From NCBI RefSeq assembly GCF_030848495.1, contig NZ_JAVDDT010000010.1, positions 1-64,000 of the forward strand: 64,000 nt of DNA, in the 5' to 3' direction. Of the stretch, positions 47,941 to 57,200 are shown one piece after another. Position numbers and translations under genes: made by a program. The notes below the pieces were generated by a model, which had not been told where the DNA came from, did not search any database, and saw only the letters and a program-made list of their open reading frames with translations. This stretch comes from Natronospira bacteriovora. GTDB lineage: Bacteria; Pseudomonadota; Gammaproteobacteria; Natronospirales; Natronospiraceae. Position 1 is the first letter of the stretch; each line of letters begins with the position of its first letter.

Positions 47941-48200
47941 GGCAAATCCTCAAAACCCCAGATTCACACACCTGCCGCCAACCAAGGCGAGCCTCCCCTG
48001 CCTGGCTTTCGAGGATCGACCCCGTTGCCCCCCAATTTCAGCTGAATGAGGCCAAACTTATCGTCCGATCCCCACCGAACAAGCGATTAGCCGATGGGAA
48101 CATTCCGGCGGACGCAAAAAGCACCCCAGAAAAGTAATGGATGTCTCTGTTCTTGCTGTTCTTTCTTGCTGTTCTGTGTTCTGTGAATGCCTGTCGCTTT
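47941..48200 (+). mobile_element. Element 3' end, copy 3
   Basis: This is the repeat of 46821-47040, including GCTGAATGAGGCCAAACTTAT, the palindrome-like CCGATGGGAACATTCCGGCGG (imperfect here) and CAGAAAAGTAATGGATGTC, followed by pyrimidine-rich low-complexity sequence (TTCTTGCTG repeats) to about 48230. It has no gene. Confidence 0.7.
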
Positions 48201-48230
48201 CTTTCCTTCCTGTTCCTTCCTGCCTTCATT

Positions 48231-49043
48231 CTACTGGCATTCAGACTCAGGCATAGACACCCCTCTATCACATAACCATACAATAACCTCCTTGTACGCC
48301 TTTTCAGTGCTACTTCCAGCCTTAAACGCACCTTGATAGCTGGCGACTAAATCAGCCAGCGTATCACCTCTATCGCTCTCAATTCGGAAATCTGCGCCGC
48401 TTTCGAGAAGGAAGAGCACAATGTCAAATTGCGCCAGGTCTGCTGCTTCCATAACAGGAGTAATTCCACCGCCAATTCTTCTATCGCCGAGCTTCCACCC
48501 GCGCTTCTGCGCGTCGATGTTTGCTCCTGACTCCAATAAGATTTCTATCGCTCGCCTGTTGGTCAAAGCACGAAAAATGGGCGTAATCCCTTCTTCCCCG
48601 GCCACTAAATTGGGGTCGCCACCAAACTCCAAAGCTGTCTTCAGGATGTCAGAATCCTCTGCCCGTGCTGCCCAATGCATTACGGAGCCACCATCGTCGA
48701 ACACGACATTTGGATTGGCGCCATGTTCCAACAACCTACGAAACCCAGCCGCATTCTGCATCGCCCAAAACAGAGGCGTTGCGCCCCGGCGACCCTGATA
48801 ATTTACATCAATGCTTTTCTCAACAAGCCCATCAATACGGTCAATGCTCCCCCTCCCGGCCGCTCTTGCTAATGCCCGAACCCGCCTATCTGGAAACATC
48901 TCCCTAGCGGACATATGCGCAACAGGTTTTGAATCTACCTCGCTTCCCATGGCGTTCTCACCAGAAATAGAGTTTGATCCCAGCACCACTGCAATAGTCA
49001 AAGAAACTGCAGTGAAAGCCATCACATAGATGAATGTTCTCAT
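48231..49043 (-). CDS. Ankyrin-repeat protein, candidate immunity protein
   Basis: A 270-residue protein with an N-terminal hydrophobic signal or anchor (MRTFIYVMAFTAVSLTIAVV) and four to five ankyrin repeats (about residues 58-245, for example GATPLFWAMQNAAGFRRLLE, HGANPNVVFDDGGS and ITPVMEAADLAQFDIVLFLL). Its start lies three bases after the stop of the lipase-domain gene, on the same strand. Ankyrin immunity proteins to lipase effectors are known in type VI secretion; here the exported N-terminus would place it in the periplasm. Base composition is visibly lower in GC than the flanking core genes. The immunity role is inference from pairing. Confidence 0.65.
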   Translation of the reverse strand: MRTFIYVMAFTAVSLTIAVVLGSNSISGENAMGSEVDSKPVAHMSAREMFPDRRVRALARAAGRGSIDRIDGLVEKSIDVNYQGRRGATPLFWAMQNAAGFRRLLEHGANPNVVFDDGGSVMHWAARAEDSDILKTALEFGGDPNLVAGEEGITPIFRALTNRRAIEILLESGANIDAQKRGWKLGDRRIGGGITPVMEAADLAQFDIVLFLLESGADFRIESDRGDTLADLVASYQGAFKAGSSTEKAYKEVIVWLCDRGVSMPESECQ

Positions 49044-49046
49044 GAG

Positions 49047-49676
49047 TCAGCATCCCATCGCTCTACAAACGCCCCGCATCCCATGAAGCCCAGCGGGTCC
49101 CAAAGATCTTTGAGTGCCTGGCACGCTAGCCGGTGTTAATGCATTACCGGCTCTCAATGCATCCGTCGAGCTGTAATAATGCGTAACGCTACCTCTTTCG
49201 CTAGAGAAATCACCCAACGTATTATCATGCAAGCCTGCAGCATTGAACACACGAGCGCTCGCGTCCGTGTGAATGGCAGCAGCGGCGGCCAAACCGCCAC
49301 CTAGAGAATGGCCTGTAAATCGAATGTTTCCACCATAATCCCTATGCAGCTGCCGTGCAGTTAAAATAGCAGACTCGTACTGACTACTTGCTAAGCCAAA
49401 TGCCTGCCTGAAATTGGCTATCCAGTCCCGAATACTAAAAAATCTGGTTCCTCTAAAAGCGAGAACCGCACTCCCTTCTTCGTTGACAAATAGAGCGGCT
49501 CTCAGGCCTGTGTCATTTTCATATCTTCTGGCTAACTCGTACCCGTCAGCGCCTGTGCAACTGGAATCGGCTACGCACCTTGAAAGACGAGCATCTGTGA
49601 CGGCTTCGCTTGATACGCTGGCCACGGTTCCGCTCTGAGCCGCCTGCCCAACCGCAAAAGCAAACGCCGCACTCAC
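49047..49676 (-). CDS. Lipase class 3 domain, orphan polymorphic-toxin tip
   Basis: A 209-residue frame starting with GTG, without a good ribosome-binding site. It carries TGHSLGGGLA (nucleophile Ser124), candidate Asp172 and His198, the triad of class 3 lipases (DUF2974-like). Upstream in frame the reading continues as ALVFTNGAVSAAFAFAVGQA to a stop near 49725; (F)xNGAVxxAF is like the linker that precedes toxin tips in Rhs/polymorphic toxins. No Rhs body, VgrG or PAAR gene is present. It looks like a displaced toxin C-terminus next to its immunity gene; expression is uncertain. Confidence 0.7.
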   Translation of the reverse strand: MSAAFAFAVGQAAQSGTVASVSSEAVTDARLSRCVADSSCTGADGYELARRYENDTGLRAALFVNEEGSAVLAFRGTRFFSIRDWIANFRQAFGLASSQYESAILTARQLHRDYGGNIRFTGHSLGGGLAAAAAIHTDASARVFNAAGLHDNTLGDFSSERGSVTHYYSSTDALRAGNALTPASVPGTQRSLGPAGLHGMRGVCRAMGC

Positions 49677-50009
49677 CGCCCCATTTGTGAAAACCAGCGC
49701 ACCTGACGCCCGTCATAGCGAGAGCAGTGATTTTTCCCTGATGCTTCCTCTACTTAGCCGCCGTTTTTCCCGACGCGAATGCCGGGGCCGAAAAATTTTC
49801 CTAGAGGCGGTTTTTCAGCCCGAGGCACGGTTTTCTTCTGAGGTTCAGTGTAGCGGTAAAGCGTGACGCTGGCACCCCAGGGCGGGTGGCCGGGCCGCTC
49901 AAGGCGGGAGCGTAAGCCGGCCTCTGGCCGGGTGGGGATCAAACCAAAGAGCGGCGAAGCCGCACCTTACGGCGGACGCAGCGAAGCGGAGTTCGCCGCG
50001 CGGCCAGGT

Positions 50010-50116
50010 GAACATAGTGCGGATTATGCGGCGAAGCGGACAGGCGGGCGGCGGCGCCGGGCGAGCAGCCCGAGTGCCGCCGGCCGACTGCGCATAATCC
50101 CCCGCATTATGTTTGG
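50010..50116. other. Pair of inverted dif-like sites
   Basis: Site 1 (50010-50031) reads GAACATAGTGCGGATTATGCGG. Site 2 (50090-50116) reads GCGCATAATCCCCCGCATTATG followed by TTTGG, and is an inverted, slightly longer version of site 1. The arms GCGCATAA and TTATGTT resemble the XerC and XerD arms of dif. A tyrosine recombinase gene lies about 0.8 kb away, so these may be its recombination sites. The spacers (7 and 9 bases) differ from the 6 bases of dif. Confidence 0.45.
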
Positions 50117-50154
50117 CTGGCCGCCAAAGCCCCCTTGAGGGGGATGGGGGGTGT

Positions 50155-50193
50155 GGCCCGGCACAGTCTCGCCCCGCGAGTCTGTGCCGGGCC
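50155..50193. repeat. Long hairpin in the non-coding region
   Basis: GGCCCGGCACAG pairs perfectly with CTGTGCCGGGCC (12 bp) and an inner CTCG/CGAG pair continues the stem. No U-run follows. Confidence 0.7.
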
Positions 50194-50428
50194 TTAACCA
50201 ATCAAACGCCCGCGAGCGAAGCTGGCGGGCACCGACTCTTTCCAGGGCGGTCAACGAAGTCGATGCATGGGCGGCGGGCACGAGGGGAGCCCGGCGCGGC
50301 GCTTGCGGGCGGCCGGCGCCGCGGAAGACGCGGAGCGGCTGAAGCGCTGCGCCGGGCGCACTGTGCAAGCGCCGTGACGGGCGGGTCGGAGGGTCGAGGG
50401 CGGCTAAGAGGAAAAAACCGTCGGTCGG

Positions 50429-50728
50429 CTACAGCTCGTCCAGACGCCGGGGCAGCAATCGGCGGGTATCGCGCACGGTGAGGATGTCGATGCGGTCGTC
50501 GGCGATCAGGTAGATGATCCGATACGGCGATTCGATGAGTTCTCGGATGTCCTCGCGCTGGTAGCGTTCAACCACGCGTCCCAGGCGGGGATGCTCAAGC
50601 AATGGCTCGACACGGCGGGTGATGCGCTCGACGACGCGCTCGGCATTGAGGGGGTGATCTTCTCGGGCGATATAGCCGTGGATCTGGCGCAGACGGGCCC
50701 GCGCCCGGGCGGTCCAGACAAGCCTCAC
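50429..50728 (-). CDS. RelE/ParE-family toxin
   Basis: A 99-residue basic protein with the RelE/ParE fold pattern: VWTARARARLRQIHGYIA (helices 1-2), a central strand segment ESPYRIIYLIADDRIDILTV and the final RDTRRLLP. Members cleave ribosome-bound mRNA or inhibit gyrase; the ParE type is favoured by the RxxPxxYRIIY form. It overlaps the antitoxin stop by four bases, the normal antitoxin-toxin order. Confidence 0.85.
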   Translation of the reverse strand: MRLVWTARARARLRQIHGYIAREDHPLNAERVVERITRRVEPLLEHPRLGRVVERYQREDIRELIESPYRIIYLIADDRIDILTVRDTRRLLPRRLDEL

Positions 50729-50919
50729 TTGTCCAGTCCAAACTCGCGCAGTACCTCGGCGTGGTCGGTCACGCGACCGGCCGCGCTGTCGGCCAGACCG
50801 GCCTCGATGTCGAGGATGGTCTCGACAGTCTCGGCCAGATCCTCCCAGCCCGCCGTTTCCGGCAACCGGTCGATCAGCTCGTGGGCCTGTTGTTTAAATG
50901 TCGTCGCCATGATTGCCAT
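50725..50919 (-). CDS. Cognate antitoxin of the RelE/ParE toxin
   Basis: A 64-residue acidic protein (MAIMATTFKQQAHELIDRLP...) upstream of and overlapping the toxin gene. The pattern fits small antitoxins that neutralise ParE-like toxins; no clear DNA-binding motif is seen. GGAG inside the end of the recombinase gene lies seven bases before the ATG at 50919, so the pair is coupled to the recombinase. Confidence 0.75.
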   Translation of the reverse strand: MAIMATTFKQQAHELIDRLPETAGWEDLAETVETILDIEAGLADSAAGRVTDHAEVLREFGLDK

Positions 50920-50920
50920 T

Positions 50921-51997
50921 CTAGCGCTCCTCTTCGTTGTCTTCCATCGCTTCGCGGTCCAGGGCGTCTAAGACATCCTGGGCGGTGGGTTCGTCGTCCG
51001 AGGCCTCACCCCGGGCGGTCTTGAGCCGGTCGGCGACGCCTTCCGGCAGGGTTGCCGGGTGGGTGGCGCTGTGGATCTGTTTCAGTTTGTGAATGGCCAC
51101 ATGGGTGTAGATCTCGGTCGTGGACAGGTGGGCGTGACCCAGGATCTGCTGGATGTAGCGCAGATCCGCCCCGTTCTCCAGCATCAGCGTGGCCATGGTG
51201 TGGCGAAAGAGATGACAGCGGCCTTCCTTCTCCACACCGGCCTGGCCAATGTACTTTTTCACGGCTCTGGAGACCCGGTGCGGGTCCAGCGGGCGGCCCG
51301 TCTCGTCCACAAACACCGGGCCGGTCTCGGTGGCCGGCACGGCGCGGCCGTCGTCGAGGTATTTGTCGATCCAGGCGAGCGCCCGCTCGCCGATGGGCAC
51401 GAAACGGTCCTTGCGGCCCTTGCCCTGGCGGATGGCCAGAATCCCGGCGGCGTGGTTGATGTCGGCCAGCTCCAGGTTCAGAAGCTCGGCCCGGCGGATG
51501 CCGGTGGAATACAGCACTTCAAGCATCGCTCTGTCACGCAGCCCGGCCGGGGTGCCGACATCCGGCTGGCTCATGATCTTTTCGGCCTCCTCGGCGGTGA
51601 GCGTGTGTTTGGGCAGGCGCTTTTCCCGCTTGGGCAATTCCAGCTCAGAGGCCGGGTCGTAGAGGATCAGGTTCTCGCGCATCAGGAACTTGAACCAGGT
51701 GCGAATCGCCGTGAGGCGATTGCACTGGCTCTGGACGGATAACGGTTTTCCGTTGCGGCCAAGGGCGTGATACAGGTGGCGCTGATAGCGTTGCAGCACC
51801 GGGCGGGTGATCTCGTGGATTCTTTCAATGCCCCGTTCCCGGCACCAGTCCAGAAACCAGATCAAGGAGGCGCGCTTGTACTGCACGCTCTGGCGGGCGT
51901 AGTGACGGGCCGTCAGATGCTCGATGTAGGCGTGCACATAGGCCTGAAGCGAGCGCGGGTCCGAAGGCGGGGCCGGGTTGCGGTCCACATACGGCAT
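50921..51997 (-). CDS. XerC-like tyrosine recombinase
   Basis: A 358-residue phage-integrase-family recombinase with a SAM-like N-terminal DNA-binding domain (about residues 15-105) and a catalytic domain (about 130-305). Catalytic residues: Arg168 (STGIR), Lys196 (GKGRK), His262 and Arg265 (HLFRH), His288 (LGHAH) and Tyr297 (TEIYTHV). It has an acidic C-terminal tail of about 50 residues (to EDNEEER). It lies immediately after the truncated replication gene and before a toxin-antitoxin pair, and may have mobilised the local region. Confidence 0.93.
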   Translation of the reverse strand: MPYVDRNPAPPSDPRSLQAYVHAYIEHLTARHYARQSVQYKRASLIWFLDWCRERGIERIHEITRPVLQRYQRHLYHALGRNGKPLSVQSQCNRLTAIRTWFKFLMRENLILYDPASELELPKREKRLPKHTLTAEEAEKIMSQPDVGTPAGLRDRAMLEVLYSTGIRRAELLNLELADINHAAGILAIRQGKGRKDRFVPIGERALAWIDKYLDDGRAVPATETGPVFVDETGRPLDPHRVSRAVKKYIGQAGVEKEGRCHLFRHTMATLMLENGADLRYIQQILGHAHLSTTEIYTHVAIHKLKQIHSATHPATLPEGVADRLKTARGEASDDEPTAQDVLDALDREAMEDNEEER

Positions 51998-53037
51998 CAG
52001 GCGCTCCGCGTGGCCCGGGCGGTGGGTTGTGGTTTTTCATCCTTAGCAGCTAAAGCGGCTAAAGAAGAAGTACGGTATGACGCGCTCGTTTTTTTGCTCC
52101 CGGGATATGCGTTTTCAGGCTCCGAGACAATGGAATCGCCGGAGGCCTTGCCGTTGCTGGGCTTGGCCGGATTTTCAGCACTCCGTTCCTGCCCCGAAAG
52201 CAGCCCGGAAGTACCCCGGAAGCAGGCCGGAAGCGTGTCTTCCAGGTCCGAAAGGTTCGCCGTCGCAGCCAGTTTTTCGGGATCAATCAGCCCCGGCAGC
52301 CGGCGGCCGTCGTCGGCGATCTCGCCATCAAAGAGCAGTTCATAGACAAACCGCCGGCCGTTGCGGCCGTGGTGGAGGGCCAGGTACTCGTACTCGACCA
52401 GCCGGTCCAGGTGCAGGGCCACCTGGCTGTTGGACAGGCCCGAGGCTTCCCGGATATCGCGCCGGGTAAAGCGCACCTCGGCCCGCTCCAGCTTTTCCGC
52501 CTGCATTTTCTCGTCCACCCAGGCACAGATCACGCCCAAGACCTGTCGCGTCTGCGGCGGCAGTTCATCGAGACTGCGGCCCAGCACTTCATGGGCCAGG
52601 CGGTTGGCCAGGGCGATGTCAGAAGGTTCGACTTCCACATACTCGACCGCCCGGCCCCGGTGCTCGACGGTTTTGATGGACCGCTGATGCTGGTGCAGCA
52701 GGGCAATGGCATCGATCAGGGTCAGGTATTTTTGGTGGTCTCGTCGGGTTCTTGTTCGCTCGTCCAAAAAACTCAAATGCTCGGCGTAAGGATTGACCAC
52801 GGCCAAGGGTTTTAGCAGACGCTGGGCGTTGCGGTGGAGCGTTCTCACTGCTTCGGCCGTCTGCCCGGCCAAGAGGCCATCGAGGGTGCGGGCCTGTCGC
52901 TGCCGGGCCTGGATTCGGCGGGTCTGGTCGCGGCTCTCGTCCACGGTCAGCACCAGGCAGCGATTTAACAGCTCTTCGTCGATGTCGATGGCCGTGGTGG
53001 TCAGCATCAACATCACCGGGCCCTCGACCACAGCCAA
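51997..53037 (-). pseudogene. 5'-truncated replication-type AAA+/winged-helix protein
   Basis: The frame of 346 codons starts mid-domain: VEGPVMLMLTTTAIDIDEEL and NRCLVLTVDESRDQTRRIQ resemble the sensor-1/arginine-finger part of an AAA+ ATPase, of the type found in CHC2 primase-helicase genes of integrative elements. A winged-helix follows (about 195-250; FTRRDIREASGLSNSQVALHL), then a Ser/Lys-rich tail. The reading frame is stopped at about 53055 and no upstream ATPase P-loop or zinc finger is present. It overlaps the recombinase gene by one base. I regard it as a fragment of a larger gene. Confidence 0.65.
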
Positions 53038-53204
53038 TGCCGGAAACCTTTTTTACCCTAGCCAAGGAAAATGAAAATCGCAAGCCTGGCTATGGTCGGT
53101 TGCTCCCAGGTGAGGAAGCGCCGGGCCGAAGCGACCACGGTTAAGTAGCTGACGGGCCGAAGGAAAAAGGGAACCGGGTGAGCGTGAGTGACACGCCAGG
53201 CAGA

Positions 53205-54140
53205 TCATTCCTTCTTGATATAAGCCAGTGAGAAGGAGCCCGGGCCGACGTTGATGCCGGCGGTGGTGCTCATGACGGCGAGCATGGTTTCGATGCCGTG
53301 TTTTTTGGTCAAGCGGGCCAGTTCCATGTACTTGGGGTGTTTCTTGATGACTTCCGGGTTGCCGGCATAGCTCATGCAGATGGTGTTGGTCTTGAGCTCG
53401 TCGTTGCGGATTTTCTCCATGGTGTCGTCGAGGAGCACGGAGACGGCGCTGTCGAAGCCCTGGATCTTCTTGATGGCTTCACTCTCGCCCCGGTTCATCT
53501 GGATGATGGGTTTCATGTCCAAGGCGGAGCCCAGCTTGAAGCTGAGCCAGCTGACGCTGCGATCACCCTTGGTGCGGGCCCGGTGGTAGACGTAGTGGAG
53601 GTCTTCGGGGATGAGGTAGCCGTAGACGTTCTCACTGAGGGCCTCGATCTCGGGCCGCAGTTTCTCCAGCGGAAGATTTTCCTTGCGGATCATCTTGAGG
53701 GTTTCGTGAATGAGAACGGCCTGGCCGGTGAACAGGGTCTTGCTGTCCAGCACCCGCATGGCGAAGGGGCGGTCGATGCCGTTCTTTTCCCGTACGCCCT
53801 TGTATTCATTCATCACGCCATAGGAGGCCTGAGTGGCGTTCTCGAAGGTCAGGCTGCGGGATTTCGACAGGGTGATCACCAGCACCCGGTCGTACTCGAG
53901 TACGAGCTTGTCCAGAAAGAGCTTCTTGATCTCGTCCGGACTCGGTGGTTCGGTCTCGGCTTCGGTTTCCTTGTTGGCCAGGTAGCGCTGGTAGAAGCGC
54001 ATGGTGGCCTGGGGGTCCCGCTCGTCCACGAAGAGCTCGTCACCGAAATGCAGGCGAATGGGCAGGATGCTCAGGCCGTATTTGTCGATGTAGCTTCTCG
54101 GCAAATCGCAGGCGGAGTCGATGACCACACCGATTTTCAT
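53205..54140 (-). CDS. DegV family fatty-acid-binding protein (copy 2)
   Basis: A 311-residue DegV paralogue of the gene at 42-986. Common segments are MKIGVVIDSACDLP, RVLDSKTLFTGQAVLIHE, ARTKGDRSVSWL and STTAGINVGPGSFSLAY. The predicted role is binding a fatty acid between two lobes. GGAGAAAGGG precedes the ATG at 54140. It marks the return to core sequence beside the accessory region. About half of the residues match copy 1, with the strongest conservation at both ends. Confidence 0.88.
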   Translation of the reverse strand: MKIGVVIDSACDLPRSYIDKYGLSILPIRLHFGDELFVDERDPQATMRFYQRYLANKETEAETEPPSPDEIKKLFLDKLVLEYDRVLVITLSKSRSLTFENATQASYGVMNEYKGVREKNGIDRPFAMRVLDSKTLFTGQAVLIHETLKMIRKENLPLEKLRPEIEALSENVYGYLIPEDLHYVYHRARTKGDRSVSWLSFKLGSALDMKPIIQMNRGESEAIKKIQGFDSAVSVLLDDTMEKIRNDELKTNTICMSYAGNPEVIKKHPKYMELARLTKKHGIETMLAVMSTTAGINVGPGSFSLAYIKKE

Positions 54141-54273
54141 CCCTTTCTCCTTTCTTCGCGGCCTGGGGCCGGCAGCCGTGGCAATGGAATTCGCAAGCAA
54201 TTCGTACCAGCTTAATCCCAGCCGCCTGAAATTTCATCCTCCGGGACGATCAGACCAATCGACAATTGGCCCA

Positions 54274-57200
54274 TCAGTAATTGGCCCAGGCGCGATCCAG
54301 GCGCTGGGCCGAGACCGGGATATCGGTACCGAGCTCCTGGGCGAACAGGGACACGCGGTATTCCTCCACCATCCAGCGGTAATGCAGCAGCGGTGAGTCC
54401 GGGTCGTGTCGGCATTGGTCCGCCGCTTCGGGGAATCGCTGGCGCAGGCGTTCCTGGTGCGGACGAATCGCCGCGGAGAGCTTCTGATCCCTGGGGTTGC
54501 CCTGCTCCAGGCGATCCAGGCGTTTTTCCACCGCCTGGAGATAGCGGGGATAGGCGCTCAGGCGCTGGCGGGCGATGCCGTCGAGAAAACCCGGGAAGAT
54601 CAGATAGTCCAGCTGCTCGCCGATTTCCCGGGCGGCCTTGAGCAGTACCGGATTCATGCGGCCCGAGAGGCGGCGCCGGATATCGTCATGCTGTTTCATG
54701 ACCGTCTCCAGCCAGTCGCGCCAGCGCTCGCCGGTGGGGATGATGTCGGCGGAATGCTGGCGACAGAGGGCCTCGAACCCGGCCTCGTCACGCGGCTGCT
54801 CTTCCCCGTCCAGCACGGCCTCATCCAGCGTCAGCCGCAGCAGGGCCTCTTCCAGTGTCTTGCGGTCACCCAGCTTGCGAAAGCGAAGGGCAATGCGATC
54901 GAGCCCCTTGAGCTTGCGCACGGCATCCGCCTGCTGCTTGAGGCGCAAGGCCACGAGACGCCGGATGCCGCCATGGCTCAGGGCATCGGCGCTGGGCCGG
55001 TCATCATGCAGCACCAGTTCCACCTCGCTGCCGGTATCACGCAGCGCGGGCCAGGCGGTCACGGTGACGCCGTGGCGCTCCACCGCTACTTCATTGGGAA
55101 TGCGGCCGAAATCCCAGTGGCGCGTCTTTCGCCGCGGCCATTCATCGGATTCGGCACTGGCAAGGGATTCACTGGCCCGGTGGCCATGGCGTGCCTGCAG
55201 CGCGGACAGGTCGCTGCCTTCATCGACGGCCCTGCCCTGCCCGTCCACCAGGCGAACCACCACATGCAGGTAATCGGGTACCTGCTCGTCGCGCCAGGCG
55301 TCCTGCGGGATTTCGGTGCCGCTCATGCGCTGCAGCTGTCGCCCCAGGGCGAGCTTCATCGGCTCGCCGGGCTGCATGGCATCCAGGGCCGCGCCGGCGA
55401 AATCCGGGGCCGGCACGAACTGACGCCTCAGCGCCTTGGGCAGGGAACGGATCAGAGCCGTGGCCCGTTCCGTGCGCCAGCCGGGAATCATCCAGTCCAG
55501 ATCCGCCTGGCTGATCTGGTTGATCAGAGCCAGGGGCAGCTCCAGGGTGGCCCCGTCACGCTCCCCGCCCGGCTCGAAATGGTAGTCCACCGCCACGGGG
55601 ATGCCCTGGATTTTCACATGGTCTGGGAAACTCGCTTCCAGGCTTTCCACTTCCCGCGCCATGACATCGTCCTGGCGCATGCGCAGGGCCTTGTCCCCGG
55701 CCCCGCCCTGTTTCTTCAGCCAGGCACGCAGGCCGGGCCAGTCATGAATATCGGCCGGCACTGCCCGGTCATAGAAGGCGGCCAGTTCCTCTTCTTCCCG
55801 CAGCAGATCCCGTCGGCGGCGCTTGGCTTCCAGCTCCCGCACTTCCTCGATCAGCCGCTGGTTATGGGACAGAAAGGCGGGCGTCTCGGGCAATCGAGCC
55901 GCCACCAGGCCCTCGCGGAGAAAGACTTCCCGTGCTTCCTGCGGGCGCACGCGGCCGAAGTTGATGCGCCGCTTCGCCACCAGGTCCAGACCAAACAGGC
56001 TCACCCGCTCGTAGGCGGCCACCCGGCCCTTGCCGGCCTGCCAGTGGGGTTCGAAATACTCGCGCTTGACGATGTGACCGGCCGCCTGCTCGATCCATTG
56101 CGGCTCCACCCCGGCCACCGTGCGGGCGAAGGTGCGGGAGGTCTGCACCAGTTCGGCCGCCATGAGCCACTTGGGCGATTTCTGGAACAGGCCGGAGCCC
56201 GGGAACACCCAGAACTGCTGGCCGCGCGGCCCTTCATAGGCGTGACCCTCGCCCTTGCGACCCACCTGGGTCAGCAATCCGGACAGCAGCGCCCGGTGAA
56301 TTTCCGGGTACTCCGCCGCCTGCTCACTGCCCTTCAGCCCCATGTCACGGAGCGCGAGACGCAGCTGGCGCAGCAGATCGCCCCACTCTTCCATGCGCAT
56401 GGGGGCGAGAAACTGCCGGCGCGCCCATTTGCGGCGCTGATTGCGGGATAGACCAGCGGTTTCTCGCCGGTAGCGCTGCCAGAGATTGAACAGGGCCAGA
56501 AAGTCCGATCGGGGGTCGCTGTCCACGGCATGGCATTCATCCGCCGCCTGCCGCGCCGTGGATGGGCGCTCGCGCGGATCCTGGATGCTCAATGCCGCCA
56601 CGATCACGAGCACTTCGGCCAGGGAACCCAGGCGACCGGCTTCCAGCAGCATCCGGCCCTGGCGCGGATCCACCGGCAGGCGCGCCATGCGGCGCCCGTC
56701 CTCGGTCAACTGGCGCCGCTCATCCAGGGCCCTGAGTTCTTCCAGCAGGCGAAACCCGTCGCGAATGAGGCCTTCCTCGGGGGGATCGACAAAGGGAAAG
56801 TCATCCGGGTCACCAAGCTTGAGCAGGCGCATCTGCAGTATCACGCTGGCCAGATTGCTGCGCTGGATTTCCGGCTCGGTGAAGGCCGGCCGGGATTCGA
56901 AATCCTCCTCCGAATACAGGCGAATGCAGATGCCGGGGCCCAGGCGGCCACAGCGCCCGGAACGCTGATTGGCACTGGCCTGCGACACGCCCTCGATGGG
57001 CAGGCGCTGAACCTTGCTGCGGTAACTGTAACGGCTGAGCCGAACCAGGCCGCTGTCGATGACGTAGCGAATGCCGGGCACGGTGAGGGACGTCTCGGCC
57101 ACATTGGTGGCCAGGATGACCCGGCGGCTGCGCCCGTCCGGGTGAAAGACCCTGTCCTGGTCCTTCGAGGACAGGCGCCCGTACAGGGGCAGAATCTCGC

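Larger units (their letters stand above)
49740..50425. other. GC-rich non-coding stretch of the accessory region
   Basis: About 690 bases without a believable gene. It is unusually GC-rich, with short repeats such as GCGAAGCGGA (49981 and 50031), the palindrome CCCCCTTGAGGGGG near 50130, two dif-like inverted sites and a large hairpin. Open frames here have no start signals or recognisable content. Confidence 0.5.

Noticed and set aside
49863-50481. Genes in the GC-rich stretch before the toxin
   Set aside because: Open frames occur on both strands in all phases, as expected for high GC; none has a start signal or familiar sequence.
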